Translations under genes and position numbers: made by a program
In this document: one piece after another, positions 1 through 12,039 of the stretch
Layout of the letters: each line of letters begins with the position of its first letter
Position numbering within the stretch: the first letter of the stretch is position 1
The notes under the pieces: generated by a model
The model's database searches: none
Told to the model about the DNA's origin: nothing
What the model saw: the letters and a program-made list of their open reading frames with translations, nothing else
NCBI GenBank assembly: GCA_027186245.1
Contig: CP114492.1
Span: 2,983,501-3,047,500, forward strand
DNA from: Coriaria nepalensis
Lineage: Eukaryota; Streptophyta; Magnoliopsida; Cucurbitales; Coriariaceae
Reading direction: 5' to 3'
Length of the DNA stretch: 64,000 nt

Positions 1-395
1 ACTTGCCAACAACTTGAATTGTATCCTTTCATTGTTTAGTAAGATATGTTGTTTATTGGTGTGGTGTTTATTTAGTCTTTTTGTACCCCTAACAAATTAT
101 TTCAGGGAAAAATAAAAAAATAAAACCATATGAATTTAGCAAGTTGGGTCTTAATATGATTTTATTATTTACCACTTGTGTATTGGTTTAATGTGACTAA
201 GGGAAACATGAGGTTGTCATAGGTAGGAAAAGGATTAGTATGGCAATGAGTGTTTAAAGTAAACATTTTTGTTGTATAACTTGTTAAAAAGAAAGTTATT
301 TTATATCGTAGAATGTGAACACATACATTTAAGAAAGGGTTCTTTCTTTTTATTTGTAAGTAGTTTTTTCATTGTGATTCTTAATCTGCGATCAG
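1..395 (+). other. Probable intron (and possible end of an exon) of the UBP-like gene
   Basis: AT-rich sequence upstream of the first recognisable UBP exon. The frame open across 269-395 does not resemble the family until the residues just before QEDAHEF, and an AG at 394-395 offers an acceptor. No other gene is visible. Confidence 0.5.
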
Positions 396-2737
396 ATTTT
401 TCATCTGATTTCCAGAGATTCGAGCAGGAAGATGCTCATGAATTTTTGCAGTGCTTCTTAGATAAGCTTGGAAAATTCTGTCTTGATTCAAACGCAGTTG
501 ATAACATAGTGGAAAAGGTGTTTGGTGGTCGTCTTATAAGCAAAGTATGAATTTACTTATTTTATTTTTTATTGTAGTTCATATGTTTAAAATATTGTAT
601 GAAATTTAGATCTTCTCATTTTAGTTATCTATTTATTATTATATCTTTTTATAATCATTCTCTTTATTTCTTGTGTTGGATTTCAGCTTCAATGTTGCAG
701 TTGTGGTCATTCTTCTGACACTCAGGAACCTCTGGTTGACCTGAGTTTGGAGATTGAAAATGTGGACTTCCTTTCAAGTGCTTTGGAATCTTTCACCAAG
801 GTTGAACGGATTGAAGATACTGAGGCAAAATTAACATGTGAGAACTGCAAAGATGAGGTTTCTATGGACAAGCAACTTCTGCTGGACACAACTCCATCCG
901 TTGCTACTTTCCATTTGAAGAGATTTAAGGTTGATGGTTGTTCCGTTGAAAAAATAGACAAGCACGTGGAATTCCCATTGGAGCTAGACATGAAACCTTA
1001 CATTACTGGAAACCAGGATTCAAACGTGAGTTTCCATCTGTTGCTTCATTATTTGTGAAGGATGGCAATTAAAATATTGCTGGAGTGATGCTATAATTTA
1101 GTCTATGAAATTATTACTTTATGAATTTTAAGGATTTTCATTTTTCCTTCTCTTGTTCTACACTAAAGGTTTTATCTTACTCCTTTTACTCCAGGTTGAG
1201 TTGAAGTATGAGCTGTATGCCATTGTGGAGCATAGTGGATCTTCATCTACTTCTGGGCATTACTTTAGCTTTATTCGTTCTTCTCCAGATAGCTGGTACA
1301 GATTGGATGACTCAAAGGTAAAATTTGTCAAGTTTAAAGTTTTCTGATCATTAAGGATAATGATAAATTCTTTATTTTTTGTTGTGCTGGAGCAGATGGA
1401 TATTAGTTCTTCTCTAAAGTAAAGTATTAGTCTACTTTACTCTTGCTCATACGTGTGCTGCTTTTGTACATTTTTCTTTTCTGTACCAATTTTAAACCTC
1501 TTCTTTCTCTATCTAGCACCAAATTGACAGGGCCTACATCTTTGTCATATCAGTTGGATAATATTATGGTGATTTCTATATTTTATTACTCTTATTTTCT
1601 TGGGCACCCATAAGTATTTTGAAATAGTAGAAGTGATCTCACATGTAATGTTTGAAATTTGATCACGCTGTTTTAGCTAGATTGTCTGTCTCTAAAGTGG
1701 TAATCCTTGTGATACTGGCTTCTATTTATTTTTATGTACATTATTTAGTTTCTGAATTTTGATAGACTGATGAAATAGCCTTCTGCTGCTTAAAATTTCA
1801 CTGGTGGATTTGTCTTTTACAGGTATCTAGGATTACAGAAGATTTCGTGCTCTCTCGGAATGCCTACATTCTGTTCTATGTCAAGCAGGGAACACCATGG
1901 CTTTCAAACTTAATAGCACCACCAAAGCTATTATGCTCACCAACCGAAGCTTTGTCTACCACTCCCAAGTCGGTCTTAGACAACATAGGCTGTAACAATG
2001 TTAATGAACCAATGAATTATTATTCAGCACAAACTTTTGGAGTAGAGGTAAATGAGTCTAGAGTTTTTGCTGGCCCCCTTTATGAACAGTTCTGTCAATC
2101 ACAACTGGACAATCACAATAGAGATGGGTTCAATGACTCTAGAGTTGATACTCCTTCCGTTGATGCTTCTTCACCTGCCATTGGCCTTGACAAGAATTTA
2201 CATGATAAATCCTCTCCTGGAAACAAGAAATTCCTTAAGAAGCGGATTGATAAGAGTGAAGATGATGGTGGTTTTTGTCCACTAACTCCACCCAAATCCC
2301 CTAGTCAAGATTTTATATCAATGGAGACTCCAGGTAAAGCAATTTTTTCTACTATAATGTTAATCATGTTATTTTTCTTAGTATAATCGGTTTGTTGGGT
2401 ACTTATGATGTGGGATGTAAAATTTTGGGCAGGAACAAGATATCAAATCCCTTGTGATCATTTAAAAGCTGCAAAAAGATCAAAGGCTGAAAAGCAGCCA
2501 TCATCAAACAAGACATTGGTGGAGGATCCAGAGAGAAGAGAAGCTGTGAGGTATGCTTCAAAGAGCATGCCTAGCTCTAGACGCTCGAAACTTATTGCTG
2601 CTATGCTTGGATCCCAGAGCGAAGGCCCTCACATCAACAAGAAGAAGATGATGGCCGGACCTGCTTTTACTTGGAATACTCAGCCGAAGCATAGCCATAG
2701 TAGCTCTTTCATGAAGTACGTGGCAGCTGAAACTTGA
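396..2737 (+). CDS. Ubiquitin carboxyl-terminal hydrolase, UBP20/21-like, 5'-truncated by window edge
   Basis: Deubiquitinase of the USP/C19 cysteine protease family, which removes ubiquitin from proteins. Exons read as 396-544 (a start at 416 is also possible), 687-1025, 1195-1317, 1823-2333 and 2433-2737, all with GT/AG introns and a continuous frame, ending at TGA 2735-2737. Visible USP features: the QEDAHEFLQ box in the first exon; two CX2C pairs (CCSCGH and CENC) forming the fingers region; the FHLKRF strand; the catalytic-His box SGHYFSFIR; and the catalytic-Asp region YRLDDSKV followed by AYILFYVK. The catalytic Cys box lies upstream of the window, so activity cannot be judged completely. 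The last two exons are a low-complexity, Lys/Arg-rich tail without a recognised domain, usual for this plant subgroup. No frameshift or premature stop is seen. The family is certain; the UBP20/21 subgroup is an inference from resemblance. Confidence 0.9.
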
Positions 2738-3372
2738 GAGACCCGTAGGCTGGGAGAAGTGCCGTAAGAAACGGTCTCAAAAAGCTATGTATAGAGATCA
2801 GGTCTTTTTGGTTAATTTGCCACGGTTTTTTTCTTCAGCTTGAAGGAATGAATTCTTTCTTACTTCAATATATGCATTTCTTCGCGTTACTGTTTGTTAT
2901 TTATTGATTTTTTTCCTACAAGGGAATGAATATTGTTGGTAAAGAATTTTAAGCAAGACTTCACCCACGTAATTTCACGTTGCAGATGCATGGAATTGGC
3001 AAAGGAAAATGGTGTCACGCATTTAGCTTCACGTAGTTTTAGATTTGAAACTATTAAGTTCTAATATTTTCAAAAAACGACATGAAATTAAAGGCACTGC
3101 AATGGAGCAATGGTGCAATGGAGAAAGAGGTGGAATAATAGACTTATATATAAGTAGGAAACAATAACAATTCATATTGAATTCCGATTGATACAACATG
3201 CAAGCGCTTATAGCATGCATTAGACATAAGTTTTCTTAATTAGAATGCAAATTGTGATTAAGCATCCTCTTAACCCAGCAAGTTTGTATTTCCCTTGATA
3301 GTCAAGGTAGTTCGAGGACATTATTCTTTGTTTTCATTTTAGACCAAAATATTATATGATGAGGCATTACTT

Positions 3373-3791
3373 TCAAGGGGCATAACCGCCGTGACCCCCA
3401 CCCTCACCGCTTCCACCACCCCCGCCATGTCCTCCAGCTCCTCCGGCCCCACCTCCATAACCTCCACCAGCTCCTCCACCGCTACCATATCCACCTCCAT
3501 GAGCTCCTCCAGCACTACCACCTCCACCACCGCTTCCACCACCACCACCCATGTTCTCCACCGGCGCCGTAACCTCCGCCAGTTGCACCTCCTTCACCAC
3601 CACCATAACCGCCAGCATACTGTCCTCTTGCCCCCACTACCGCCTCCCCCACCATGGCCCGATCCAGAGGCAAATGCCTGAATGTGGGAGCTCTCCCCCT
3701 CGTAAGTAAACAAAGCCCTAGTTGCGGAACATATGCATGCACTCAAAACCAACGAAAAAGCAACACCAACAAGTTTGTAAGTAGTAGCCAT
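3373..3791 (-). pseudogene. Glycine-rich cell wall protein, frameshifted and shortened copy
   Basis: Decayed or mis-assembled duplicate of the GRP gene at 7367-8296. It starts at ATG 3791 with MATTYKLVGVAFSLVLSAC, a secretory signal peptide nearly identical to the other copy, followed by the shared LFTYEGESSHI stretch. After GSGHGGGGGSGG the frame is lost. The GRP-like sequence continues in a second frame (about 3515-3640, GGYGGGEGGATGGGYGAGG) and then a third (3373-3545, ending HGGYAP and a TGA stop). So at least two frameshifts are present and much of the Gly-rich repeat found in the other copy is missing. Its promoter, TATA box and 3' flank are still conserved, so transcription is possible, but the main product would be a truncated secreted peptide. 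Two sequencing indels in a repetitive region would look the same. Confidence 0.75.
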
Positions 3792-3862
3792 GGCTATAGG
3801 CCTATAGCTGACGAAGAAAGTTTGATATGGATGGTTGAAGATGGAAGGGAATGATAAGTGGG

Positions 3863-3870
3863 TATTTATA
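3863..3870 (-). promoter_or_regulatory. TATA box of GRP copy A
   Basis: On the minus strand this reads TATAAATA, about 72-80 bp upstream of the ATG at 3791, inside a block conserved with the other GRP copy (cctataaatacccacttatc). Confidence 0.6.
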
Positions 3871-4834
3871 GGAATTGAAAGATGGGGGGGGGGGGAGTTC
3901 CAAGAGCGCGTTCTACTATTCACAAGAGTGGTTGAAGCACATGCAAGAGAGAGAGTGGGTGACCCACGAAGCTAGTCCTCTTTCTAGAAACAAACAATTA
4001 TGTATGCACTTAATTCGGCTCCGTTGCAGAGGATTTCTAATCGATCTATCTCAACACTATCAACGTATACGTAGTGTGTTTTGTGCTGTCCTCCACCTTC
4101 CCGTCGAAAAAGTTCATCACCCATCCTTGAGTCAGTTTAAGCTATACCTAATAGCTTGTACGTATATGGACCTATATATAATATATACATGACATGCACA
4201 TTATTGGGAGTGAATGAGAAGAGGGTGAAATTTACTAAGAGAATTAAAGTATTTAAGAACCGGTGCAGCAAGAATACTGATAACGGTAAGTTTACATCTA
4301 TTTAAGAATAAATGTTAAAGTATTTTGTTTAGGTAGAGTACTCTAGAGTAATAGGAAGTCTAACATACTGAACGAGTTGTGTTAAGACCCGATTTAGCAA
4401 TTAGCAAGGTAATTAAGTAGAAATATGAGTAATATAAGCTTTACACCATTTCCCCCCTTTTTTTTTTCCTGACGGTTGGGCTTGGAGATTGGGTTAGGGG
4501 CATTTTCCATCACGGAGTCTAAGATAAGGGTTTAACTCGCCTAATGATTAAGTCAATTTTATTTAGAGCTGAAGTGGCCTCTTCTTTGATATCTAATACA
4601 TTTTGTTGCATTCTCATTTTCTTTTACTTCATGCATTTCTTCGTGTTACTGTTGATTTATTTATTTAAATTTTCTCTAAGGAAATGAATTTTGTTGGGAA
4701 ATAACTTTTAAGCAAGACTTCACCCACGTAATTTCATGTTGCCGATGCATGGAATTTGCACAATGAAGTAATATGTAATATAAATAGGTAATATGTAAGT
4801 CCTCCCATTTTTCAAAACCGACATGAAATTTTCA

Positions 4835-7110
4835 CATGTGATAATCCTGAAGGCCGGGTTGAAGTTCTAACGATGTAAAGGGAGTCGAAAACCGAAGAAA
4901 GAAACAAGAGGAGGAGAAATATATAGACAACACTGACATGGAGTAGGAATTTGCGAGGTTGGATGTTCGAGTGAGAGATCAATGGAGGCTATACATGAAT
5001 GTAAAGCTTTTTTTATTGACATGTCTTTGTAAGATTCAACTTTTGGATATGTTATTTTAATGTAAAGAGAATAGAAGTATATATATATATATTTATTTAT
5101 TTTTAATCACATAAATGTGAATACATTGGTTTTCATATCTGCAATAGGAGAGTGAATGATCGTATCAAAATCATTGACTCAATTCATAGATTTTCTCTAT
5201 GAATCATATTAATAGGATGCAAATCAAAATCACAAGACTTAGGAAGGAATTAAATATGATATTGATAGGATGATATGTGTTATATTTTCTTTTCTCATTA
5301 TTATTATTATTTTTTTTTTAATTTTTCTAATTTTTTTAAATTTTAATAATAATGAATTGATATATCAATTATAAATTAAAATATTAAAATAAAGTTCAAG
5401 TAATTTTTTTTTTCCTTTTTTTTATAATAACTCATAACCACTCCCTTAGTGCCACATGCTACTCTTTGAATAACTTTTATGCATGCCTCTAACTCTTTAA
5501 CTATCAATAATAATCTTTTGCCTATTCTCAACATCCATTATCAGTCTTCTCCAATTTAATTATCACACTTACTTTGAAAACAACATTTTTAGCCATATTT
5601 TTTTTCCAAATAAAAGGTTTGGCCGATTTTGAAGCTTTCTTGATTGAATTTTAGGTATAAAACAACTCAATTTCTGCCAAAAAGTATAAGAAATTTAGCT
5701 AAATATGTAGAGGTTAGAAGCGAGATTCATTTTTTCTCAAAAATACACTAAAATGACTATTTTAACCCACTTTTCGGCCAAACAAAATATTTGGCTAAAA
5801 CTCAATTTAAAGGGGTAGAAAAGTGACCGAATTTCAAAGAAAATAGGGAAAGAAAGTTACAACAAATCTAGATCTTATATCGACCAAATTTAATTGAAAA
5901 TTCAATCAAATAACAACATACCCAAAAAGGGGGTTGAGACCCACAAAGTGGGGTAGTGGCGTCAAAATCAAAGAAGTGGGTTATTTGATCGAATTTTGTA
6001 CCGATTTTTAATAGTGAATTTTGCATATAAATAGAAGGCTTAGGTGAAGGCAAAAATAATCATCGATAATCATAAAAAAATCAAACAATACTTGTAAATC
6101 TACACGACCGTGGAATTATCTTCTCAAGTTCGATACTTACTTTTTTTTATTCCTCCAAAAATTATGTATTTCCTTAGATTCTTTCTTTGGAATGAGTAAT
6201 TATAGCACTTGGTTCTTACTGGAGTGATAGTCTTAATTTATCAGTCATGGATTAGACACTTTTGTCTATTTCTTTGTTCATTTAACTTCTTATTTATCGC
6301 TTTCATAAGAGTATAGCTAATTTAAAATTAATTTCTTGCCATACATTAAATCTATTGCTTTTAACTCCGTCATTTTGTTAAAGTGTTCTTTATTTATTCA
6401 TTTATTTTCATCTTTCAACCTTTAATTCCACTTTCATTCATCCTCATTTTATTTTGTTAGCATTAGTTCAGTTCACTTATCAGTAGATACATTTAAAAGA
6501 AAGTCGGATATAAATTAATTTTAATCTTTTCACCTAATTATAAGTCAGATCAATTCTATTAGTACGTATTTATTTTATTTTATAATGTAAAAGTTACTTA
6601 AATTTTTGGCACGTCCGTATCATTCAAATTTCCAATTACATATTTGCCTAGATATTGTTGAAGATTAAATACGCCTAATCTTGAACTTTAACTAATGTTA
6701 ATTTTTTAGATTTTTGGACTATGGATTTTCATGACATTAATACTTCTCTTAAACGATCCCTCTCTTAACTCTATATATATACATGTAAATCTAGAGTAGA
6801 TCTGTTTGTCTAAGCTTTGGATAAAAATCTAAATTGTTTGAATCTTTTTTTTTAGATCTAATTCTTGATTCTGTTTTATGTGTTTATATTTTTAGATTAT
6901 TGATTCTTTAATCTTTATCCTATTAATGTACGTATATAGACATTATGTTAAAGTTTGAAATTGATATTGAGATAGATTGAATCATAACATACATGGACGA
7001 ATGAGTCAACAAAAAGAAACCAAATGGTTTCTAAATGTTCTTAATAAGCAATCAGAGTTAAAACACAAAAACTGTTTCATGTAATCATTTGAAATGGAGA
7101 ACGAGCTTGA
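4835..7110. other. Extra AT-rich DNA in duplication copy B, no gene seen
   Basis: About 2.3 kb present in copy B and absent from the matching point of copy A (between 'gacatgaaatt' and 'cttatat'). No coding sequence is recognisable. A segment near 5900-6170 has an LTR-like look, with a TATA-like 'gcatataaatagaaggc' followed by a leader-like stretch, so a solo LTR is possible. I could not find paired termini or a target duplication. Confidence 0.4.
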
Positions 7111-7174
7111 TTCATGAACTTATATTATAAGGAGGAAACAATAACAATTCATATTGACTTCCGACTGATACAGC

Positions 7175-7245
7175 ATACAAGCATACAAGCATACAAGCAC
7201 TTATAGCATCCATACAAGCATACAAGCACTTATAGCATCCATCAG
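7175..7245. repeat. Short direct repeats 3' of the GRP gene
   Basis: The words 'catacaag' and 'cacttatagcatc' recur several times in tandem here, whereas copy A of the duplication has a single unit. This is a local slippage expansion. Confidence 0.7.
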
Positions 7246-7366
7246 ATATAAGTTTTCTTAATTAGAATACACGAGACTTATAATTATGATTAATTAAGCA
7301 TCCTCTTAACCCAGCAAGAATGCATGTATTTCCCTGACCAAAATAATATATGATGAGGCATTACTT

Positions 7367-8296
7367 TCAAGGGGCATAACCGCCGTGACCCCCACCCTCG
7401 CTGCTTCCACCAACCCCGCCATGTCCTCCACCTCCTCCGGCACCATAACCGCCACCAGATCCTCCACCACCACCACCTGCGGCCCCGCCTCCATAACCTC
7501 CACCAGCTCCTCCACCGCTACCATATCCACCTCCATGAGCTCCTCCAGCACTACCACCTCCACCACCGCTTCCACCACCACCACCTCCTCCAGACCCTGC
7601 ACCATGTTCTCCACCAGCGCCATAACCTCCGCCAGCTCCTCCTCCTTCACCACCACCATAACCACCAGCATGCTCTCCTCCTGCACCGTAACCGGCTCCT
7701 CCACCACTACCACCACCACCTCCGCCTCCATACCCTCCCCCATGTTCTCCCCCAGCACCATATCCAGCACCACTTCCTTCACCACCACCACTTCCATAAC
7801 CACCAGCGCTTCCAGCACCGGCATAGCCGGCTCCACCGCCACTTCCACCGCCACCACCATGTCCACCGGCACCACCATAAGCTACACCACCGCCTTCACC
7901 ACTACCACTTCCATAACCACCAGTGCTTCCAGCACCTGCATAACCGGCTCCACCACCACTGCCACCGCCACCACCATGTCCACCGGCCCCACCATAGGCT
8001 ACACCACCGCCTTCACCACTACCACCACCACTCCCAGACCCGCCAACTACACCAGTCTCTCCTATCGCTGCATAGCCACCTCCACCCCCACTTCCTGACC
8101 CTCCACCACCGCCACCATAAGCTCCATAACCACCGCCCCCACTACCACCACCCCCACCATGGCCCGAGCCATAGGCGAATGCCGGAATGTGGGAACTCTC
8201 CCCCTCGTAAGTAAACAAAGCCCTAGTTGCAGAACAAATGCATGCACTCAAAACCAAAGAAAAAGCAAGACCAACTAGTTTGTAAGTAGCAGCCAT
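7367..8296 (-). CDS. Glycine-rich cell wall structural protein, GRP1.8-like
   Basis: Secreted glycine-rich protein of 309 aa, expected in the cell wall, where such proteins reinforce vascular tissue. The upstream in-frame ATG at 8371 lies upstream of the TATA box, so I start at ATG 8296 (MAATYKLVGLAFSLVLSAC), which gives a clean signal peptide of about 26 residues followed by the short non-Gly segment LFTYEGESSHIPAFAYG. The rest is Gly-rich with Tyr, Ser, Ala, Glu and His, made of imperfect repeats: a unit of about 40 residues containing GVAYGGAGGHGGGGGSGGG occurs twice in tandem, followed by GAGGEHGGGYGGG-type units typical of bean GRP1.8. It ends GGHGGYAP and TGA at 7367-7369. There are no introns. 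The antisense strand is open across the same region only because of the GC-rich repeat. A frameshifted duplicate lies 4.5 kb away at 3373-3791. Confidence 0.85.
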   Translation of the reverse strand: MAATYKLVGLAFSLVLSACICSATRALFTYEGESSHIPAFAYGSGHGGGGGSGGGGYGAYGGGGGGSGSGGGGGYAAIGETGVVGGSGSGGGSGEGGGVAYGGAGGHGGGGGSGGGAGYAGAGSTGGYGSGSGEGGGVAYGGAGGHGGGGGSGGGAGYAGAGSAGGYGSGGGEGSGAGYGAGGEHGGGYGGGGGGGSGGGAGYGAGGEHAGGYGGGEGGGAGGGYGAGGEHGAGSGGGGGGGSGGGGGSAGGAHGGGYGSGGGAGGGYGGGAAGGGGGGSGGGYGAGGGGGHGGVGGSSEGGGHGGYAP

Positions 8297-8343
8297 AGCT
8301 ATTGCTGATGAAGGGTTGAAGATGGAAGGGAATGATAAGTGGG

Positions 8344-8351
8344 TATTTATA
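8344..8351 (-). promoter_or_regulatory. TATA box of the GRP gene
   Basis: Minus-strand TATAAATA about 48-55 bp upstream of the chosen ATG at 8296, conserved in position and flanks with copy A. It implies a short 5' leader and argues against starting translation at 8371. Confidence 0.65.
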
Positions 8352-8640
8352 GGAATTGAAGGGGGGTCCAAGAGTGCGTTCTACTGTTTACAGGAGTGGT
8401 TGAAGCACATGCAAGAGAGAGATAGTGGGTGACCCACGAAGCTGGTCCTCTTTCCAGACACAAACAATCAAGCATGCACTTGATTCAGCTCCGTTGAAGA
8501 GGATTTTTCATCGATCTAACTTTAACACTATCAACGTAGATGTAGTGTGTTTTTGGCTGTCTTCCACCTTCCCGCCGAAAAGTTTTTCATCCATCTCTGA
8601 GACTGTTTAAGCAAACCTAATAGCTTGTACGTATAAGGAC

Positions 8641-10735
8641 CTATATATATATATATATATATTATCATTTATGAATTATTTTTCCACTGATCTAAAAACC
8701 AAATCTAAGTGTGAGTCTCATTAGTCATTATAATTAATATTAGAGACTTCTCAAATTAAACTAAACTTGTTCAAGAAAAGCTTGGAGCACTTCTGAGTAA
8801 ATTTTGTCCAAATAACATGTTTTAGTGTTTTACAATGCATGTAACCATGGTAATAAATTCAAAGTCTTAAAAAACAAAGTTGGACCTACTGTGTTGGTTA
8901 TGACTATAAAGATTGATCAATTCCTAAATTCATCTCACGTTGTTTGAGATGCTGATCAAAATGCACGTTGCTTAATTCGATTATTACCTTAAGCTTTTAG
9001 ATATAAAATAACAATATTGTTTTAGAGTTTCATTAATATATCAATATCCCTACCTCTTTCTTATGAGAAAGAAAACTTAAGTTAAATTCCTTGGAACAAC
9101 CAAGAGCTTTCAAAGCATCTGCAACTCGATTTATTTCCGTAAAATAATTATCTAAATTAAGGCTAAAAGACTTCATTGTCCGTATTAGATTAATAGTATG
9201 TATGATCTAAAATAGGAGGTACTTTAGAAGCTTCATGAACTATCTGAAATAAGTAAAGTGAATCTGATTCAATTAAGGCTATTGTTGTAGCTCTCGACAT
9301 ATCTCACGACATCTTAAAAATATTGTTGATGCCGATGCAGGATTTAGTTAGTACCTTTACGCCGCGACATCAAAAATATGTCTGATAAATCAAGATTGCT
9401 CTACACACACAAACAACATAGAAATGGTGTCGGATAAACCCTCTCTAATGTTCCTGTCAATCAGAGAACAAGATAAAATGATGAATATGAGTTTAGAGCT
9501 CTCTAATGTTCCTGTCAATCAGAAAACAAGATAAAATGATGAATATGAGTTTAGAGCTCTCTAATGGAGGAAAAGTGCATGAAGATGAAGTAGGGTTAAA
9601 GTGTGTCACCGTGAGAATCGCCTAGGTATTGGCTTCCATATCATCACCTTGCAAGTGGGTATGTTTTGATGCGCTTTACCGTTGGTGGTGTTGTTGGAAT
9701 GATCTTACTTAATGATAAAAAAATATTTAATTGATTTATATCTTTTATATATTAAAATATTTATTAAATTATTAAAATAATTAATACATAAAAAAAAATA
9801 TTTAATTAATTTATAATTAAATTTTTTTATTCTTTTTATAAAAATTTTTAAGAGAAAATATAATTCTTAGCTCCAAAAATTTAATAATTGTCCCTCGGAT
9901 GTATGACCTGCGTCGTAGTGCGCTAGCGTTGCCGCGTTGCTAGGATACTGTTCATGCACTGTGGTGTCAGAGATTTACTCCCCCACCAACCTTGTAATAT
10001 CTTGGCATCTAGCTCCTTTCTCTCTTTCTCTAGATTGGGCCAAAGCCCAGCGCTAACTCTTAAGGATCTTCTCTTAGCCCTTAGCCCTGTTCCGAAAAAT
10101 TAGTATATTAATATATTATGTTTATAATTGATTTTGAGTAATATTTATTTTATGTAAATAAAAGGTTTTATTTGATTTGGATTTTTTTTTAAAATGATTA
10201 ACGGTGAATGAGAAATTAAATATCAAAATATAATTATTGAAATGATTTGAAAAAAAAAATAGAGAAAAATTTTATGCCATATTAAAAAAAAGAATAAGTA
10301 AAAGAGTATTTATATAGAATTACATATTTATTAATGAATAATAAAACATGAATTAGAATACTCTCTCTTATGCGTGCCCGCAAGGGTGCAAATCTGGACC
10401 AAAGTGAGCTTAGTTTGGGTATGTCGAATGTGCAAATCTGCAAGAAATTGTTACATATGTCTCAGTTTAATTCTCTATTTTATTCTATTATTTTAAATTA
10501 TGTTCTATTTTATTCTTTATTTTATTTTATTTTTTTAGATTCTATTTAAGATTACTATTTTCTTATTTACTATTCACATTACTATTTATTATATTCTATT
10601 TATTATATATACATAAATTCCAACCGGTTCCATAACCCTTCTTGGATCATGGTCCCATTATATAATATAACCCATGGCCTAACTAGAGTTGGATTATACC
10701 CCTCTTACATAGCCTAAACTGGTACACAATGAGCC
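8641..10735. other. Intergenic, no gene recognised
   Basis: AT-rich DNA with a (TA)n run at about 8642-8662, a 58-bp tandem duplication (listed separately), and very AT-rich DNA at 9710-9880 and 10080-10330. I see no coding potential or RNA gene. Confidence 0.5.
9441..9566. repeat. 58-bp tandem duplication
   Basis: The unit beginning 'ctctctaatgttcctgtcaa' occurs at 9441 and again at 9499 with a single visible difference, and a third partial unit begins at 9557. The period is 58 bp. Confidence 0.85.
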
Positions 10736-10739
10736 CTTC

Positions 10740-11420
10740 GGCAAATCTAAATCAGACGTCTGATGAGCTATCCAAATAAGATGAGGAAACCTCCATTTGA
10801 GAAGTTAACATTTGAGAGTAGGAATAGAAATTGGGATCCTTAGCATCGGTAGAATAACGGAATCTTGCATGGTGAGATGTATTAAAGCTTTTGAAATAAC
10901 ACTTAAGAAGGAAGATAATCACATTAGTCAAATGATTAAAAACATGACTAATGTTATCATACAACTTAAAACATGACTAATGATACTTGAACTAGTCTTA
11001 AGTTTAGCTGCTAAGGGAAAACCAAAAGCAATTAATTGATTGAAAATGAAATATAGTTCTAAAATCATTTTCAATTACCGATTTACACCAATTCCATAAA
11101 CGTTGAGCTAACCTACAATCGATAAAAAGATGAATTTATGTCTCAGCATTTTGATGACATAAATGACGATATAGCGACAAGAAAAACTCAACTCTTTTGG
11201 TCGTTACTATCTAAAGGAAAAATGAATTTGCATAGTAAAATAGAAACCTTATTAGCTAAATACTTGCACCAAGCAGCAGTGTAAACAATTGGTTTAGAAG
11301 CTTTAGTTCTAACAACATCTCAAGCAAAAGCTAAGGTATTAGGCACACTAATTTCGTAGCTAGGGTATTAGGCTCAATGACATTCATTAACCTCTTTTTG
11401 ACCTGAATTCATGTAAAACC
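10740..11420 (-). mobile_element. LINE (non-LTR retrotransposon) 3'-ORF remnant, antisense
   Basis: On the minus strand, around 11230-11060, broken frames give residues resembling the zinc-binding end of plant LINE reverse transcriptases: CHQNAET, then IHLFIDCRLAQRLWNWCKS, the usual 'His-Leu-Phe, Cys, Leu-Trp' arrangement before the RNase H region. Stops and shifts are frequent. This is a dead fragment with no identified ends. Confidence 0.5.
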
Positions 11421-12039
11421 TTTGGCATCCTTACATGCGAACGAGAGTGTTCGAACCAATATGCTTCTCTCTCTCTATATATAAATATATATTTTGGTGG
11501 TACTGAAAAAGAAAGCACTTAAAGGAGTAGTCATAACCTAACGAATGAGCAATAAGAGAGGGAAATATTCAATTATGTATAAAAAAAGTATAGTCCCATG
11601 CATTGGAGGATGATTTGTAGGATGAAGTAGGATTGGGATAGAAGGATAGGGCACAAACGCAAGTGCCAGGTGGAATCCTTTTCTTTTTCCTTAATGTATT
11701 CATTTAATATCTACCAGTAAGCAGTGCATGTTACTCAAATAGTTTAATCATGATATAAGACTTTCGACATTAGTTTTCGCCTTAAAAAAAGTATATATTA
11801 TTTTAACCTTTTTGAAAATATATTTCACTCAAGTTTAAAAATTTAACATATAGAAAAATTGAAAAATTACTCCAATTATTAATTAATATTAAGATAAAAG
11901 GTCAAATATCTATATAACTCATAAAAAACTTTTGAACTTCTTCAAAAACATGTAATTTTGTTGTATTCTTTCTTACATGTTAAGTCTAAAAAGTTTGGCA
12001 ATGGTCATGTCACTAATATAAGGGGTTCTAACCATTTTA

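Larger units (their letters stand above)
2860..4190. repeat. Segmental duplication, copy A (carries GRP pseudogene)
   Basis: This stretch matches 4618-8640 in the same orientation. Shared blocks include the region around 'gcaagacttcacccacgta' (near 2955 and 4713), the block 3' of the GRP stop (3141-3300 versus 7115-7330), the GRP reading frame itself, its TATA region, and about 300 bp of upstream DNA ending near 'ctaatagcttgtacgtat'. The two copies lie head to tail. Copy A lacks about 2.3 kb that copy B carries at 4835-7110. Confidence 0.8.
4618..8640. repeat. Segmental duplication, copy B (carries intact GRP gene)
   Basis: Direct-orientation partner of 2860-4190. It contains the same 5' and 3' flanks and the GRP gene, plus about 2.3 kb of extra AT-rich DNA in the middle. 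Several homologous blocks are clearly diverged, so the duplication is not very recent. Confidence 0.8.

Noticed and set aside
7306..7878. Val/Glu/Met-rich open frame on the minus strand overlapping the GRP gene
   Set aside because: Shifted-frame reading of the same GGT/GGA repeats; no start context and no family resemblance.
7385..8098. Long Ser/Thr-rich open frame of 237 codons on the plus strand
   Set aside because: It is the antisense shadow of the GGN-rich GRP repeat (ACC/TCC triplets). It has no promoter, and the minus-strand frame has a signal peptide and TATA box.
11440..11470. GTTCGAACC-like word considered as a tRNA B box
   Set aside because: No matching A box or cloverleaf-compatible arms at the right spacing on either strand.
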